Positions 47,661 to 56,398 of a DNA stretch of 64,000 nt are shown in pieces. Numbering within the stretch: the first letter of the stretch is position 1; each line of letters begins with the position of its first letter. The stretch covers positions 4,103 to 68,102 of the forward strand of contig DATLFP010000066.1 of the NCBI GenBank assembly GCA_035540955.1, read 5' to 3'. A program made the position numbers and the translations under genes. The stretch comes from DATLFP01 sp035540955. Lineage in GTDB: Bacteria > Actinomycetota > Acidimicrobiia > Acidimicrobiales > CADCSY01. The notes beneath the pieces are model-generated. The model was given only the letters and a program-made list of their open reading frames with translations, ran no database searches and was not told the DNA's origin.

Positions 47661-48395
47661 GTGCGGACCCTCGTCGTGATGCCCACCTACGAGGAGGCGA
47701 CCAACGTCCGGGAGGTCCTGCACCGGATCCGGGCGGCCGCTCCCGAGGTCGACATCCTCGTGGTCGACGACAGCAGCCCGGACGGCACCGCCGCGCTCGC
47801 CCGCGAGGTCGGCGAGGAGCTCGGACGCATCGAGGTGGTCGTGCGGCCCCGCAAGGACGGCCTCGGCAACGCGTACCGGCACGGCTTCGGGATCGGCCTC
47901 GAGCGGGGCTACGAGCGGCTCGTCCAGATCGACGCCGACCTGTCGCACGACCCCGCGGTCCTGCCCGAGCTGCTCGCCCGCCTCGATCTCGGCGCCGACC
48001 TCGCGGTCGGCTCCCGCTACGTCCCCGGCGGTGCCATCCCCGCCGACTGGCCGTGGCACCGGCGCGCCCTGTCGCGGTGGGGCAACGCGTACGCGTGCTG
48101 GGTGCTGGCCCTGCCGATCCGCGACGCCACCGGGGCGTTCCGCGCCTACGAGGCGCACGCGCTGAAGAGCATCGACGTCCAGTCGACACGGGCCCGCGGC
48201 TACGGCTTCCAGATCGAGACCGCGTACCGGATCGCCCGCATCACTGACGCCATCCAGGAGATCCCGATCACGTTCACCGACCGCGTGCGCGGCCACTCGA
48301 AGCTCTCCCTGCTCGTCGCCGTGGAGGAGCTGGCGCTGGCGACCGGGTGGGGCGTGCGGGACGTACTGCTGCGGCGACGCCGGCGGCGCCGTTGA
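47661..48395 (+). CDS. Polyprenol-phosphate mannose synthase (DPM1/Ppm1-type GT2)
   Basis: This 244-aa GT2 enzyme would transfer mannose from GDP-mannose to a polyprenyl phosphate. It has VVMPTYEEATNVREVL, ILVVDDSSPDGTAALA, the DxD motif QIDADLSHDP, VGSRYVPGG and DATGAFRAYEAHAL, all DPM1-typical. It has no membrane helices, matching the catalytic half of mycobacterial Ppm1. The stop overlaps the aftD start by TTGA. The product feeds external GT-C enzymes such as the PIG-V-like protein at 20607. Confidence 0.93.
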   Translation: MRTLVVMPTYEEATNVREVLHRIRAAAPEVDILVVDDSSPDGTAALAREVGEELGRIEVVVRPRKDGLGNAYRHGFGIGLERGYERLVQIDADLSHDPAVLPELLARLDLGADLAVGSRYVPGGAIPADWPWHRRALSRWGNAYACWVLALPIRDATGAFRAYEAHALKSIDVQSTRARGYGFQIETAYRIARITDAIQEIPITFTDRVRGHSKLSLLVAVEELALATGWGVRDVLLRRRRRRR

Positions 48396-51300
48396 GCCGG
48401 CTGCGGCGGGTCACCAACGCCCTCCCGTTCCTCCTGCTCGCCGGCGTCGCCTACGTCCCGCTCCTGCTGACGGCTCCCGGCCGGGTGGCCGCCGACACCA
48501 AGACGTACCTCTACCTCGACCCCGGCCGACTCCTCTCTCGGGCGTGGTCGATGTGGGACCCGAACATCGGGCTCGGCACGGTCACCCACCAGACGATCGG
48601 CTACCTCTGGCCGATGGGACCGTGGTTCTGGTTCTGGGAGTCGGTCGGCGCGCCCGACTGGGTGGCGCAGCGACTGTGGGTCGGCACCGTGATGCTCGCC
48701 GCGGGCGCCGGTCTCGTCTACCTGCTTCGCACCCTGGGCATCCGCTCCGTCCCCGCGCTCGTCGCCGCCGCGCTCGTCTACGAGCTCTCGCCCTACGTCC
48801 TCCACTACGCGGCGCGCATCTCGGTCATCCTCCTGCCGTGGGCCGCCCTCCCGTGGCTCGTCGCCCTGGTGCATCGCGCACTCCACTCGCGATCGTGGCG
48901 CTACCCGGCGGCCTTCGCCCTCGTGGTGGCCACCGCCGGCGGCGTGAACGCCACCGCGCTCGTCCTCGCCGGGCTCGGACCCCTCGTGTGGCTGGTGGCA
49001 GCGGTCCTCATCGACCCTGACCTGCGCTGGCGAGATGCCGGCCGCGTCGTCGCCCGCTTCGGCGCCCTCACCACCCTGTGCTCGCTGTGGTGGATCGCCG
49101 GGCTCTGGGTGCAGGGCGGGTGGGGCATCGACATCCTCCGTTACACCGAGACCGTCGAGACCGTCGCCCGCACGTCGCTGTCGTCAGAGGTGCTCCGGGG
49201 TCTTGGCTACTGGTTCTTCTACGGCGGCGACAAGCTCGGCGCCTGGATCGAGCCGGGCCGCTCCTACACCCAGGAGCTGTGGCTGATCGCCGCCGGCTTC
49301 GCCGTCCCCCTCCTCGCGTTCGCGGCGGCGGCCGTCACCCGCTGGCGGCACCGGGGCACCGCGGTCGCGCTCGTGCTCCTCGGGACGGTGATCGCCGTCG
49401 GCGCTTACCCGTACGGCGCGCCGTCGCCCGCCGGCGCCGCCTTCAAGGCGCTGGCCACGTCCTCGACCGTGGGGCTGGCGTTGCGGAGCACGCCCCGGGC
49501 CATCCCTCTCGTCGCCCTCGGCCTCGCCGTGCTGATCGGCGCCGCGCTGGCGGCCCGACGCGCAGCCGCCCCCGCCATCGCGGTCGGCCTCGTCGCCCTG
49601 ATCGGGCTCCCACCGCTCTGGACCGGCGACTTCATCGGCGAGAACCTCCAGCGGCCCGAGACGATCCCCGAGCACTGGCGCGAGGCGGCCGCCGTCCTCG
49701 ACGGCGGCGATCACGGGACGCGCGTGTGGGAGATCCCCGGCATCGACTTCGCCTCCTACCGGTGGGGCAACACCGTCGACCCGATCACCCCCGGCCTCAT
49801 CGACCGGCCCTACGTCGCGCGAGAGCTCATCCCGTACGGCACGCCGGCGGCTGCCGATCTGCTCATCGCCGCCGACCGGCGCATCCAGGAGATGGTCCTC
49901 GATCCCGACGGCCTGGCGGCGGTGGCCCGGCTGCTCGGCGTGGGCGACATCGTGCTCCGCTCCGATCTGCAGTACGAGCGCTACCGGACACCGCGACCCC
50001 GCACCCTCTACCGAGACCTGCGGCCGACGCCCGTCGGCCTGGAGCAACCTCGGCCCGTCGGCGCGCCGGTCCCCAACGAGGCCATCGACCGGCTCGCCCT
50101 CCGCGACGAGGTGTTCCTCGCCACGCCCGCCGACGCCCCCCACCCCGCGCCGGTCGAGATCTTCGGGGTCGTCGCTCCCCTGCCCATCGTGCGGGCCCGG
50201 GCGGCGACGGCCCCGATCGTCGTGGCCGGCGACGGCGAGGGCATCGTCGAGGCGGCGGCGGTCGGACTCCTCGGCGGCGACTCGGTCGTCCTCTCGAGTG
50301 CCGCCCTCACCGACGAGGAGCGGCGCGCCGCCATGGAGGCCGGGGCCGTGCTGGTCCTCACCGACACCAACCGGCAGCGGGGTCGGCGGTGGGCGACGCT
50401 GCGCGACAACGCCGGCTACACCGAGCCAAGGGGCGAGACCCCCCTGCGTCCCGACCCGAGCGACAACCGCCTGCCGCTGTTCCCCGGTGCGTCCGACGAC
50501 GCGTTCACCACGGTCGACCTGAGGGGCGCGGCCGCGGTGCGAGCGACCGCCTATGGGAACCCTGTGTCGTTCACCCCCGAAGACCGCCCGGCCCTGGCCC
50601 TCGACGGCGATCTCGCCACCGCCTGGCAGGTCGGCGCCCTCGACGGGGTGGGCGGCGAGCGCTGGCGGCTCGACGTCGCCGACCCGGTGCGGACCTCGTC
50701 GATCAACGTCGTGCAGGCCCTCAACCCCCACGCCAACCGGTGGATCACCCGGCTCGAGGTGCGCCTCGACGGCGAGCCGGTCACCACCGTCGACCTCGAT
50801 GACCGGTCCCGGACCTCCGACGGGCAGGACATCGACCTGGGAGGTGAGCGACTGGTCACGGCACTGGAGCTCGTGGTGCGGGGCGACAACGTCGGGAAGC
50901 TCGCCCGCTACGACGGGTTCTCCGGTGTCGGCTTCGCCGAGGTACGGGTCGGCGGCGTGGAGGTCGAGGAGGTCGTGCGTCTGCCCGCTGATCTCCTGCG
51001 CGACGGCGCCGCCGGTCACCCGCTCGCCATCGTGCTCGCCCGCATGCGGTCGAACCCGATCGAGCCGACCGCCGGTGACGAGGAGCGGGCGATGGCCCGC
51101 GTGTTCACCCTGCCCGAGGCGCGCTCGTTCCGCCTCAGCGGCCAGGCCCGGGTGTCGGCCGACCAGCCCGACGATGCCGTCGACCGCGCCCTCGGTGGGA
51201 CGGCGGTGGTCCGCACGTCGAGTCGCATCGGCGGGGACCTCACCTCCCGGGGCGTGCACGCCGTCGACCGCGATCCCCGCACCGCGTGGACCACCGCGTT

Positions 51301-52693
51301 CGGCGAGCAGCGCGGGCAGTGGCTCCACGCCGACCTCGGCGCCGCCCGTTCGTTCGCCGCCCTCGATCTGCGGGTGCGGGCCGACGGCCACCACTCCGTC
51401 CCGACGCGGCTGCGGGTGACCACCGACGCCGGCGACGACGTCGAGGCCGAGGTCCCGCCGATCGCGGACGGCGGCGAGCGCGGCCACGTCGCTCGCGTGC
51501 CGGTCGTGCTCCCCGAGCGGGTGCGGGGCCAGCGGGTGCAGGTCGAGATCCTCGACGTCCGGGAGACGCGCACGATCGACTGGTACAGCGAGTCGCCGAT
51601 CACGATGCCGGTGGGCGTCGTCGAGCTCGGACTGCCGGGCACGAGCATCCCGCCCGCCGGTGCGCTCGACGTGTGCCGAGACGACCTGCTCACCGTCGAC
51701 GGCCGGCCGGTGGCGGTCCGCCTGACCGGCGACGTGGGGGCCGCGTCGCGACGCCAGCCCGTGCAGGTCTCGCTGTGCGAGGGCAGCCTGCGCCTGCCCG
51801 CCGGCGAGCACGAGCTGCGGACGGCTCCCGGCGCGACCACCGGCTACGACCTCGATCGGCTGGTCCTCACGTCGGGGGTCCGCGGCGAGGCCGTGCCGCC
51901 ACCGTCGCCGGGATCACCGCCGGCCGCCACCTCCTCGGTGGCGCTGCGGGTGGTGGACGAGGGGCGGGCGTCGCTCACGGTCGAGGTCGACGGCGACGAG
52001 CCCTTCTGGCTGGTGCTCGGCCAGAGCCACTCGTCGGGATGGACGGCGACGACCGCGCCCGTCGACGGCGGCCCGACCCGGGACCTCGGCGAGCCCGTGC
52101 TCGTCGACGGCTACGCCAACGGGTGGCACGTCACGCCGCAGGGCGGCCCGCAGCGGGTCACGTTGCGCTTCACCCCCCAGCGCACGGTCACCGCCGCGCT
52201 CGTCCTCTCCCTGCTCGGTGCCCTGCTCTGCCTCGTGCTCATCGCCCGCTCCGGGCGGGGACCGAGGGCGACGGCGCTCGACGCGCCTGTTGACGCCGAC
52301 GCGCCGTCGTGGGTCTGGCCGTGGCAGCCGGTCGGATCCCGACCGTCGGTGCGGTGGGTCGCAGGCGTTGCCGTGACCGGCGGCGCCGTCGCCGCCCTGC
52401 TCGTGCACCCTGTCACCGGGGTCGGCATCGCCGCCGCCCTCGTGCTCGGGCTGCTCGGGGCGCGCGGTCCCGGCGTGCTGGCCGGCGCCGCCGTCGCCCT
52501 CCTCGGCGGTGCCGCCCTCTTCACCATCGCGAAGCAGCACCGCAACGGCTACCCGCCCGACTTCGGGTGGCCCGGCTTCTTCGGCCTCGCCCACCACCTG
52601 GCGTGGATCGGGCTGCTCCTCATCGTGGCGTCCGTCGCGGCGGCCGCCGTCCGCCGGCGTGCAGGAGGGCGAGACCCGCAGCGCACGCCGTGA
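48392..52693 (+). CDS. aftD: Alpha-(1->3)-arabinofuranosyltransferase AftD-like
   Basis: This 1433-aa protein resembles Rv0236c (AftD, 1400 aa) in length and order. The N-terminal GT-C domain (about residues 1-440) starts DTKTYLYLDPGRLLSRAWSM and TVTHQTIGYLWPMGPWFWF, like the AftD segments with the catalytic Asp. Long soluble parts follow, with discoidin-type carbohydrate-binding stretches at about 700-860 (LALDGDLATAWQVG) and 945-1085 (VDRDPRTAWTTAFG). Four C-terminal helices end the protein. It should add alpha-1,3-arabinofuranose from DPA to an arabinan outside the membrane. The TTG 48392 start overlaps the upstream stop (TTGA). Confidence 0.92.
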   Translation: MSRLRRVTNALPFLLLAGVAYVPLLLTAPGRVAADTKTYLYLDPGRLLSRAWSMWDPNIGLGTVTHQTIGYLWPMGPWFWFWESVGAPDWVAQRLWVGTVMLAAGAGLVYLLRTLGIRSVPALVAAALVYELSPYVLHYAARISVILLPWAALPWLVALVHRALHSRSWRYPAAFALVVATAGGVNATALVLAGLGPLVWLVAAVLIDPDLRWRDAGRVVARFGALTTLCSLWWIAGLWVQGGWGIDILRYTETVETVARTSLSSEVLRGLGYWFFYGGDKLGAWIEPGRSYTQELWLIAAGFAVPLLAFAAAAVTRWRHRGTAVALVLLGTVIAVGAYPYGAPSPAGAAFKALATSSTVGLALRSTPRAIPLVALGLAVLIGAALAARRAAAPAIAVGLVALIGLPPLWTGDFIGENLQRPETIPEHWREAAAVLDGGDHGTRVWEIPGIDFASYRWGNTVDPITPGLIDRPYVARELIPYGTPAAADLLIAADRRIQEMVLDPDGLAAVARLLGVGDIVLRSDLQYERYRTPRPRTLYRDLRPTPVGLEQPRPVGAPVPNEAIDRLALRDEVFLATPADAPHPAPVEIFGVVAPLPIVRARAATAPIVVAGDGEGIVEAAAVGLLGGDSVVLSSAALTDEERRAAMEAGAVLVLTDTNRQRGRRWATLRDNAGYTEPRGETPLRPDPSDNRLPLFPGASDDAFTTVDLRGAAAVRATAYGNPVSFTPEDRPALALDGDLATAWQVGALDGVGGERWRLDVADPVRTSSINVVQALNPHANRWITRLEVRLDGEPVTTVDLDDRSRTSDGQDIDLGGERLVTALELVVRGDNVGKLARYDGFSGVGFAEVRVGGVEVEEVVRLPADLLRDGAAGHPLAIVLARMRSNPIEPTAGDEERAMARVFTLPEARSFRLSGQARVSADQPDDAVDRALGGTAVVRTSSRIGGDLTSRGVHAVDRDPRTAWTTAFGEQRGQWLHADLGAARSFAALDLRVRADGHHSVPTRLRVTTDAGDDVEAEVPPIADGGERGHVARVPVVLPERVRGQRVQVEILDVRETRTIDWYSESPITMPVGVVELGLPGTSIPPAGALDVCRDDLLTVDGRPVAVRLTGDVGAASRRQPVQVSLCEGSLRLPAGEHELRTAPGATTGYDLDRLVLTSGVRGEAVPPPSPGSPPAATSSVALRVVDEGRASLTVEVDGDEPFWLVLGQSHSSGWTATTAPVDGGPTRDLGEPVLVDGYANGWHVTPQGGPQRVTLRFTPQRTVTAALVLSLLGALLCLVLIARSGRGPRATALDAPVDADAPSWVWPWQPVGSRPSVRWVAGVAVTGGAVAALLVHPVTGVGIAAALVLGLLGARGPGVLAGAAVALLGGAALFTIAKQHRNGYPPDFGWPGFFGLAHHLAWIGLLLIVASVAAAAVRRRAGGRDPQRTP

Positions 52694-53780
52694 GCATCGG
52701 GGCCAGCGCGTCGGTGCCCCATGCCTGCGCCCCGAGGCCCAGGACCGCCGGGAACGTGACACCCCCGACCGCCGACGCCGCGATCTGCACGCCCAGGGCA
52801 CGCGCCGCGCGGTGGACCCCCAGCCGCACCGGGGTCAGGGCCACCAGCACCGGGAACACCGACGCCAGCGACAGGCCCAGGGGCACCAGCGCGAGGTGGC
52901 CGACGCCGGCGGGGTCGCCCCACAGGAGCGCCGTCGAGGCCAACGCCGCCAGCACGCTGGCGGAGAGCACCGCATCGGGGCTGCGCCGCTCGCCGCTGAT
53001 GCCGAGCGCGACGCGGCCGGCGGTGAGCGCCAACCAGTAGGCCGCCGTCCATGCGCCGGCGGTGGCGGCGCTCAGCCCACGGCTCTCGGTCAGGAGCGTG
53101 AAGGCCCACGCGCCGGTCCCCGCCTCGATGCCGACGTAGAGGACGAACAGGGCGACGGAGACCGCGAGACCCACCCGGTCGAGCGGCTCGGCGTCATCGG
53201 GCACGTCGCGCCGACGAGGCACCGCCGGCCAGTCCCGGCGCACACCCACGTACGCGAACAGCAGCACCGTCTGGATGACCACGACGGGCACGAACGCCAG
53301 CCGCCATGTGCGCCCTCCGGCGACGAACGCCGTGACCACGAGCGGGCCGGCGGTCGCCCCCAGGCCCCACGCGGCATGCAGGAACCCGATGGCCCGCATG
53401 CCGTGGTGCTGGGCGACCTCGTGGTTCAGGGTGACGTCGGCGGCGCCGCCGGACACGCCGAGCACGGCGGCACCCACGAGCACGACGGACCAGCCCGGCG
53501 CGAGCGCGAAGGTGGCGGTGCCGGCGATCGCCGTGCCGGCGATCGCGAGCATCGCCACGCCTGTCCCCACCCGCTCCAGGACCCAGCCCGATGCGAGCGA
53601 CGTGACGAAGTAGGCGCCGGTGTAGGCGGCGTACACCGCGCCGAGCGCCGCCAGCGGCTGGTCGAACGTGGCCCGCATCGACGGCCACGCGACGCCGAGG
53701 GCCCCGTCGAAGACGCCCACGGCGGCCAGGGCCGCCATCCCCAGCAGCACCCGACCCCGGGCGCTGCGCAGCACCGGCAC
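52620..53780 (-). CDS. MFS transporter
   Basis: This 386-aa protein has about twelve helices with a signature loop SGWVLERVGTGVAMLA after helix 2 and RDWPAVPRRRDVPDDAEPL as the central cytoplasmic loop. MRATFDQPLAALGAVYAAYT and TGAWTAAYWLALTAGRVALG fit the FucP/NarK-like branch that lacks an obvious substrate signature. The 3' end overlaps aftD antisense by 74 nt. GTG 53780 follows the CPRC gene by 11 nt, so it ends the arfB-galE operon. Substrate unknown. Confidence 0.88.
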   Translation of the reverse strand: MPVLRSARGRVLLGMAALAAVGVFDGALGVAWPSMRATFDQPLAALGAVYAAYTGAYFVTSLASGWVLERVGTGVAMLAIAGTAIAGTATFALAPGWSVVLVGAAVLGVSGGAADVTLNHEVAQHHGMRAIGFLHAAWGLGATAGPLVVTAFVAGGRTWRLAFVPVVVIQTVLLFAYVGVRRDWPAVPRRRDVPDDAEPLDRVGLAVSVALFVLYVGIEAGTGAWAFTLLTESRGLSAATAGAWTAAYWLALTAGRVALGISGERRSPDAVLSASVLAALASTALLWGDPAGVGHLALVPLGLSLASVFPVLVALTPVRLGVHRAARALGVQIAASAVGGVTFPAVLGLGAQAWGTDALAPMLTACAAGLALLHAGGRRPPRRTPR

Positions 53781-53791
53781 GAACCCGGCCG

Positions 53792-53977
53792 TCAGTCCTT
53801 GGTGGCGACCTGGTTGGGCACGACGTTCATCTTCGGCTCGTAGGCGGCGGCCTCGACGTCGCGCGCCTCGCCCCGCATCGTCGCGACCAGCTCGGCTCGG
53901 CACCCCCGACACGGGCCGTAGAACGGCTCCGCCACCGTGGCAGCGCAGCGCGGGCAGGAGAACTCGAGGGCGTCCAT
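53792..53977 (-). CDS. Small double-CxxC zinc-ribbon-like protein
   Basis: This 61-aa protein has CPRC at residues 8-11 and CRGC at 23-26, a compact zinc-ribbon. The remainder (RGEARDVEAAAYEPKMNVVP) is charged and unordered. ATG 53977 shares its A with the galE stop (TGATG), so it is coupled to GalE. I do not recognise the family; the context suggests a small accessory or regulatory protein. Confidence 0.75.
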   Translation of the reverse strand: MDALEFSCPRCAATVAEPFYGPCRGCRAELVATMRGEARDVEAAAYEPKMNVVPNQVATKD

Positions 53978-55026
53978 CAGCCCTTCACCTTGGCACCGCC
54001 GCCGCCGCCGGTCGCGTATCCCTCGGGGTTCTCGGACTGCCATCGCCAGTGGTCGACGACCATCTCGTCGAGGCCCAGGCGTGCCTCCCACCCCAGCACC
54101 TCCCGGGCATGGGTCGGGTCGGCCCAGGTCGCGGCGATGTCGCCTGGGCGCCGGGCCTCGACCTCGTAGGGGATGGGCCGCCCCGCAGCCCGTGACGCCG
54201 CCTCGATGACCTCGAGCACCGAGTAGCCGCGCCCGGTGCCGAGGTTCACCGCCTCGCACCCGTCGATCGTGTCCAGCCGCTCGAGCGCGGCGAGGTGGCC
54301 CTCGGCGAGATCGACCACGTGGATGTAGTCGCGCACGCCGGTTCCGTCGGGCGTGCCGTAGTCGGACCCGAACACCCGGACCTTGTCGCGCCGACCGGCG
54401 GCGACCTGCATCACGTTGGGCATGAGGTTGTTCGGGATGCCGGCCGGGTCCTCGCCGATGCGACCGCTCGGGTGGGCCCCGACCGGGTTGAAGTACCGCA
54501 GCAGCGCGATGTGCCAGCCGGCCTCGGCGACCGGCAGGTCGCGCAGCATGTCCTCGATGTAGAGCTTGCTGCGCCCGTACGGGTTGGTGGTCGGTCCCAG
54601 CCGGCAGCCCTCGGTGACCGGGACCCGCTCGGGATCGCCGTACACCGTGCACGACGAGGAGAAGACGAGCTTCTGCACGCCGCCGGCGCGCATGACCTTC
54701 AGCAACGAGATCGTGGCGGCCACGTTGTTCTCGTGGTAGTCGAGCGGCTTCGCCACCGACTCCCCGACCGCCTTGAGCCCGGCGAAGTGGACCACGGCAT
54801 CCAGGTCGTGTTGCGCGAAGACGGCGTCGAGCTCGGGCTCGTCGAGGAGGTCGACGCGGTGGAACGCGACGTCGCGCCCGGTGAGCTCGGCCACCCGCTC
54901 GACCGCCACCGGCGAGCTGTTGGCCAGGTTGTCGACGATCACGACCGACCACCCGGCCTCGAGCAGCACGACGGCCGTGTGCGACCCGATGTAGCCGGCG
55001 CCGCCGGTCAGGAGCGCGGTGGGCAT
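53977..55026 (-). CDS. galE: UDP-glucose 4-epimerase GalE
   Basis: This 349-aa extended SDR interconverts UDP-glucose and UDP-galactose. It begins ALLTGGAGYIGSHTAVVLLE, has VVHFAGLKAVGESVAKPLDY, SSSCTVYGDPERVPVTEG, NPYGRSKLYIEDML with the catalytic Tyr-x3-Lys and LRYFNPVGAHPSGRIGEDP. All GalE landmarks are in place. The product could feed galactan synthesis, the usual base for arabinan in mycobacteria. It starts 7 nt after arfB. Confidence 0.96.
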   Translation of the reverse strand: MPTALLTGGAGYIGSHTAVVLLEAGWSVVIVDNLANSSPVAVERVAELTGRDVAFHRVDLLDEPELDAVFAQHDLDAVVHFAGLKAVGESVAKPLDYHENNVAATISLLKVMRAGGVQKLVFSSSCTVYGDPERVPVTEGCRLGPTTNPYGRSKLYIEDMLRDLPVAEAGWHIALLRYFNPVGAHPSGRIGEDPAGIPNNLMPNVMQVAAGRRDKVRVFGSDYGTPDGTGVRDYIHVVDLAEGHLAALERLDTIDGCEAVNLGTGRGYSVLEVIEAASRAAGRPIPYEVEARRPGDIAATWADPTHAREVLGWEARLGLDEMVVDHWRWQSENPEGYATGGGGGAKVKG

Positions 55027-55033
55027 CGGCCCG

Positions 55034-55444
55034 TCACTCTTCCAGATCCCGCCGGGCCCGCTTGCGCTCCGACCGGCGCCGCTTCTCCGCGAGGCGCCGT
55101 TCGACGGCGGCGCGGCTCGGGCGGGTCGCCCGCCGCGGCGTCGCCACCCGCAGCCCCTCGGCCAACCGCTCCCGCAGCCGGGACAGGGCGAGGTCGCGGT
55201 TGCGGGCCTGTGATCGCTCGTCGCCCGCCACTGCCCGCACCTCGGCACCGAGCCGGCCGAGGAGCCGCTCGCGCTGGCGGGGACCGAGCGACGGCGAGCC
55301 CGCCACGTCGAAGATCACCTCGACCCGCGTGTCAGCAGTGTTGGCGTGCTGACCACCCGGACCGCCACTGCGGGAGAAGCGCCAGCGAAGCTCCGACATC
55401 GGGATGGCGCACGACTTCGTCACCCGCAGCACGTCCCGGTCCAC
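55034..55444 (-). CDS. arfB: Ribosome-rescue peptidyl-tRNA hydrolase ArfB
   Basis: This 136-aa protein frees stalled ribosomes by hydrolysing peptidyl-tRNA. It has the RF domain-3 core LRWRFSRSGGPGGQHANTAD with the catalytic GGQ, and a basic C-terminal tail (RRLAEKRRRSERKRARRD) that enters the empty mRNA channel. GTG 55444 (VDRDVLRV) is chosen because TACCGT on the minus strand ends 6 nt before it; GTG 55432 would remove four residues. Confidence 0.94.
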   Translation of the reverse strand: MDRDVLRVTKSCAIPMSELRWRFSRSGGPGGQHANTADTRVEVIFDVAGSPSLGPRQRERLLGRLGAEVRAVAGDERSQARNRDLALSRLRERLAEGLRVATPRRATRPSRAAVERRLAEKRRRSERKRARRDLEE

Positions 55445-55450
55445 AGGACG

Positions 55451-55456
55451 ACGGTA
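55451..55456 (-). promoter_or_regulatory. -10 box TACCGT, leaderless promoter of arfB
   Basis: TACCGT on the minus strand ends 6 nt before GTG 55444. It should also drive the galE, CPRC and MFS genes. Confidence 0.55.
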
Positions 55457-55465
55457 ACGACGCTC

Positions 55466-55471
55466 TACCCT
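55466..55471 (+). promoter_or_regulatory. -10 box TACCCT, leaderless promoter of the glycosylase gene
   Basis: TACCCT ends 6 nt before GTG 55478. The divergent arfB box lies 9 bp away. Confidence 0.5.
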
Positions 55472-55477
55472 CCACCG

Positions 55478-56386
55478 GTGGCTCCTCTGACGCGGCGGGT
55501 ACCGCTCCGGGCGCCCCTCGTCTCGCTCCTCGGTCGCCTCCAGCGGGGCCGCGGCGATCCCTGCATGCAGCTGTGGGACCGTGGCTGCTGGCGGGCCGGT
55601 CGCACGCCCGACGGTCCCGCCACCACCGCGCTCGTCGACACCGGGGATGGTCACCTCGAAGCGACGGCGTGGGGACCGGGGGCGGCATGGTCCATCGAGC
55701 ACCTGCCCGACCTGCTCGGTGAGCACGACGACACGGTCGATGCCTTCGCGCCCCCTCCCGGCCTCGTGCGCGACCTGCTCCGCCGGTCGTCGGTGCGCAT
55801 CGGTCGCAGCCTGGCGGTCGCCGAAGCCGTGTTCCCGACCGTGCTCGAGCAGCGGGTCACCGGCGCCGGCGCCCGCCGCTCCTACCGGTGGCTCGCCCGT
55901 CGCCTCGGCGAGCCGGCGCCCGGCCGCGGGGGCGCGCTCGGGCTCCGCCTGCCTCCTGCGCCCGAGGTCCTGGCGGCCACGCCCTCCTGGGTGTTCCACC
56001 GGGCCGGGGTGGAGCGGGCCCGGGCCGACACGGTCCGCAGCGCCATGCGCCGGGCCGACCGGCTCGAGGAGGTCGCCGCCATGACGGCCGCCGCCGCGCA
56101 CCGGCGGCTCACGGCCTTCGCCGGCATCGGGCCCTGGACCGCCAGCGAGGTCGCCCTCGCGGCCCTCGGCGACCCCGACGCGGTGAGCGTCGGTGACTTC
56201 CACCTGAAGCACGTCGTCGCGTTCGCCCTCGCCGGCGAGCCCCGCGGCACCGACGAGCGCATGCTCGAGCTCCTCGAGCCCTACCGGGGCCACCGCGCTC
56301 GCGCCGTGATGCTGCTCGAGCACGCCGGCATCACGCCACCCCGCTACGGCCCGCGGATCGAGACCCCCTCCATCGCCCACCTCTGA
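55478..56386 (+). CDS. AlkA-type DNA glycosylase, longer form
   Basis: This 302-aa HhH-GPD protein has a domain of about 100 residues before the catalytic part, as E. coli AlkA does. The HhH motif is FAGIGPWTASEVALAA and the catalytic Asp is D240 in VSVGDFHLKH. RRSSVRIGRSLAVAEAVFPT and VLEQRVTGAGARRSYRWL align with the AlkA core. It should excise alkylated bases. Its substrate range may differ from that of the short form at 19022-19633. Confidence 0.9.
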   Translation: MAPLTRRVPLRAPLVSLLGRLQRGRGDPCMQLWDRGCWRAGRTPDGPATTALVDTGDGHLEATAWGPGAAWSIEHLPDLLGEHDDTVDAFAPPPGLVRDLLRRSSVRIGRSLAVAEAVFPTVLEQRVTGAGARRSYRWLARRLGEPAPGRGGALGLRLPPAPEVLAATPSWVFHRAGVERARADTVRSAMRRADRLEEVAAMTAAAAHRRLTAFAGIGPWTASEVALAALGDPDAVSVGDFHLKHVVAFALAGEPRGTDERMLELLEPYRGHRARAVMLLEHAGITPPRYGPRIETPSIAHL

Positions 56387-56398
56387 CCCACGCCACCT

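Noticed and set aside
49184..51811. Minus-strand open frame of 875 codons inside aftD
   Set aside because: It is rich in Gly/Arg/Val/His without motifs, and the opposite strand encodes a protein matching AftD along its length.
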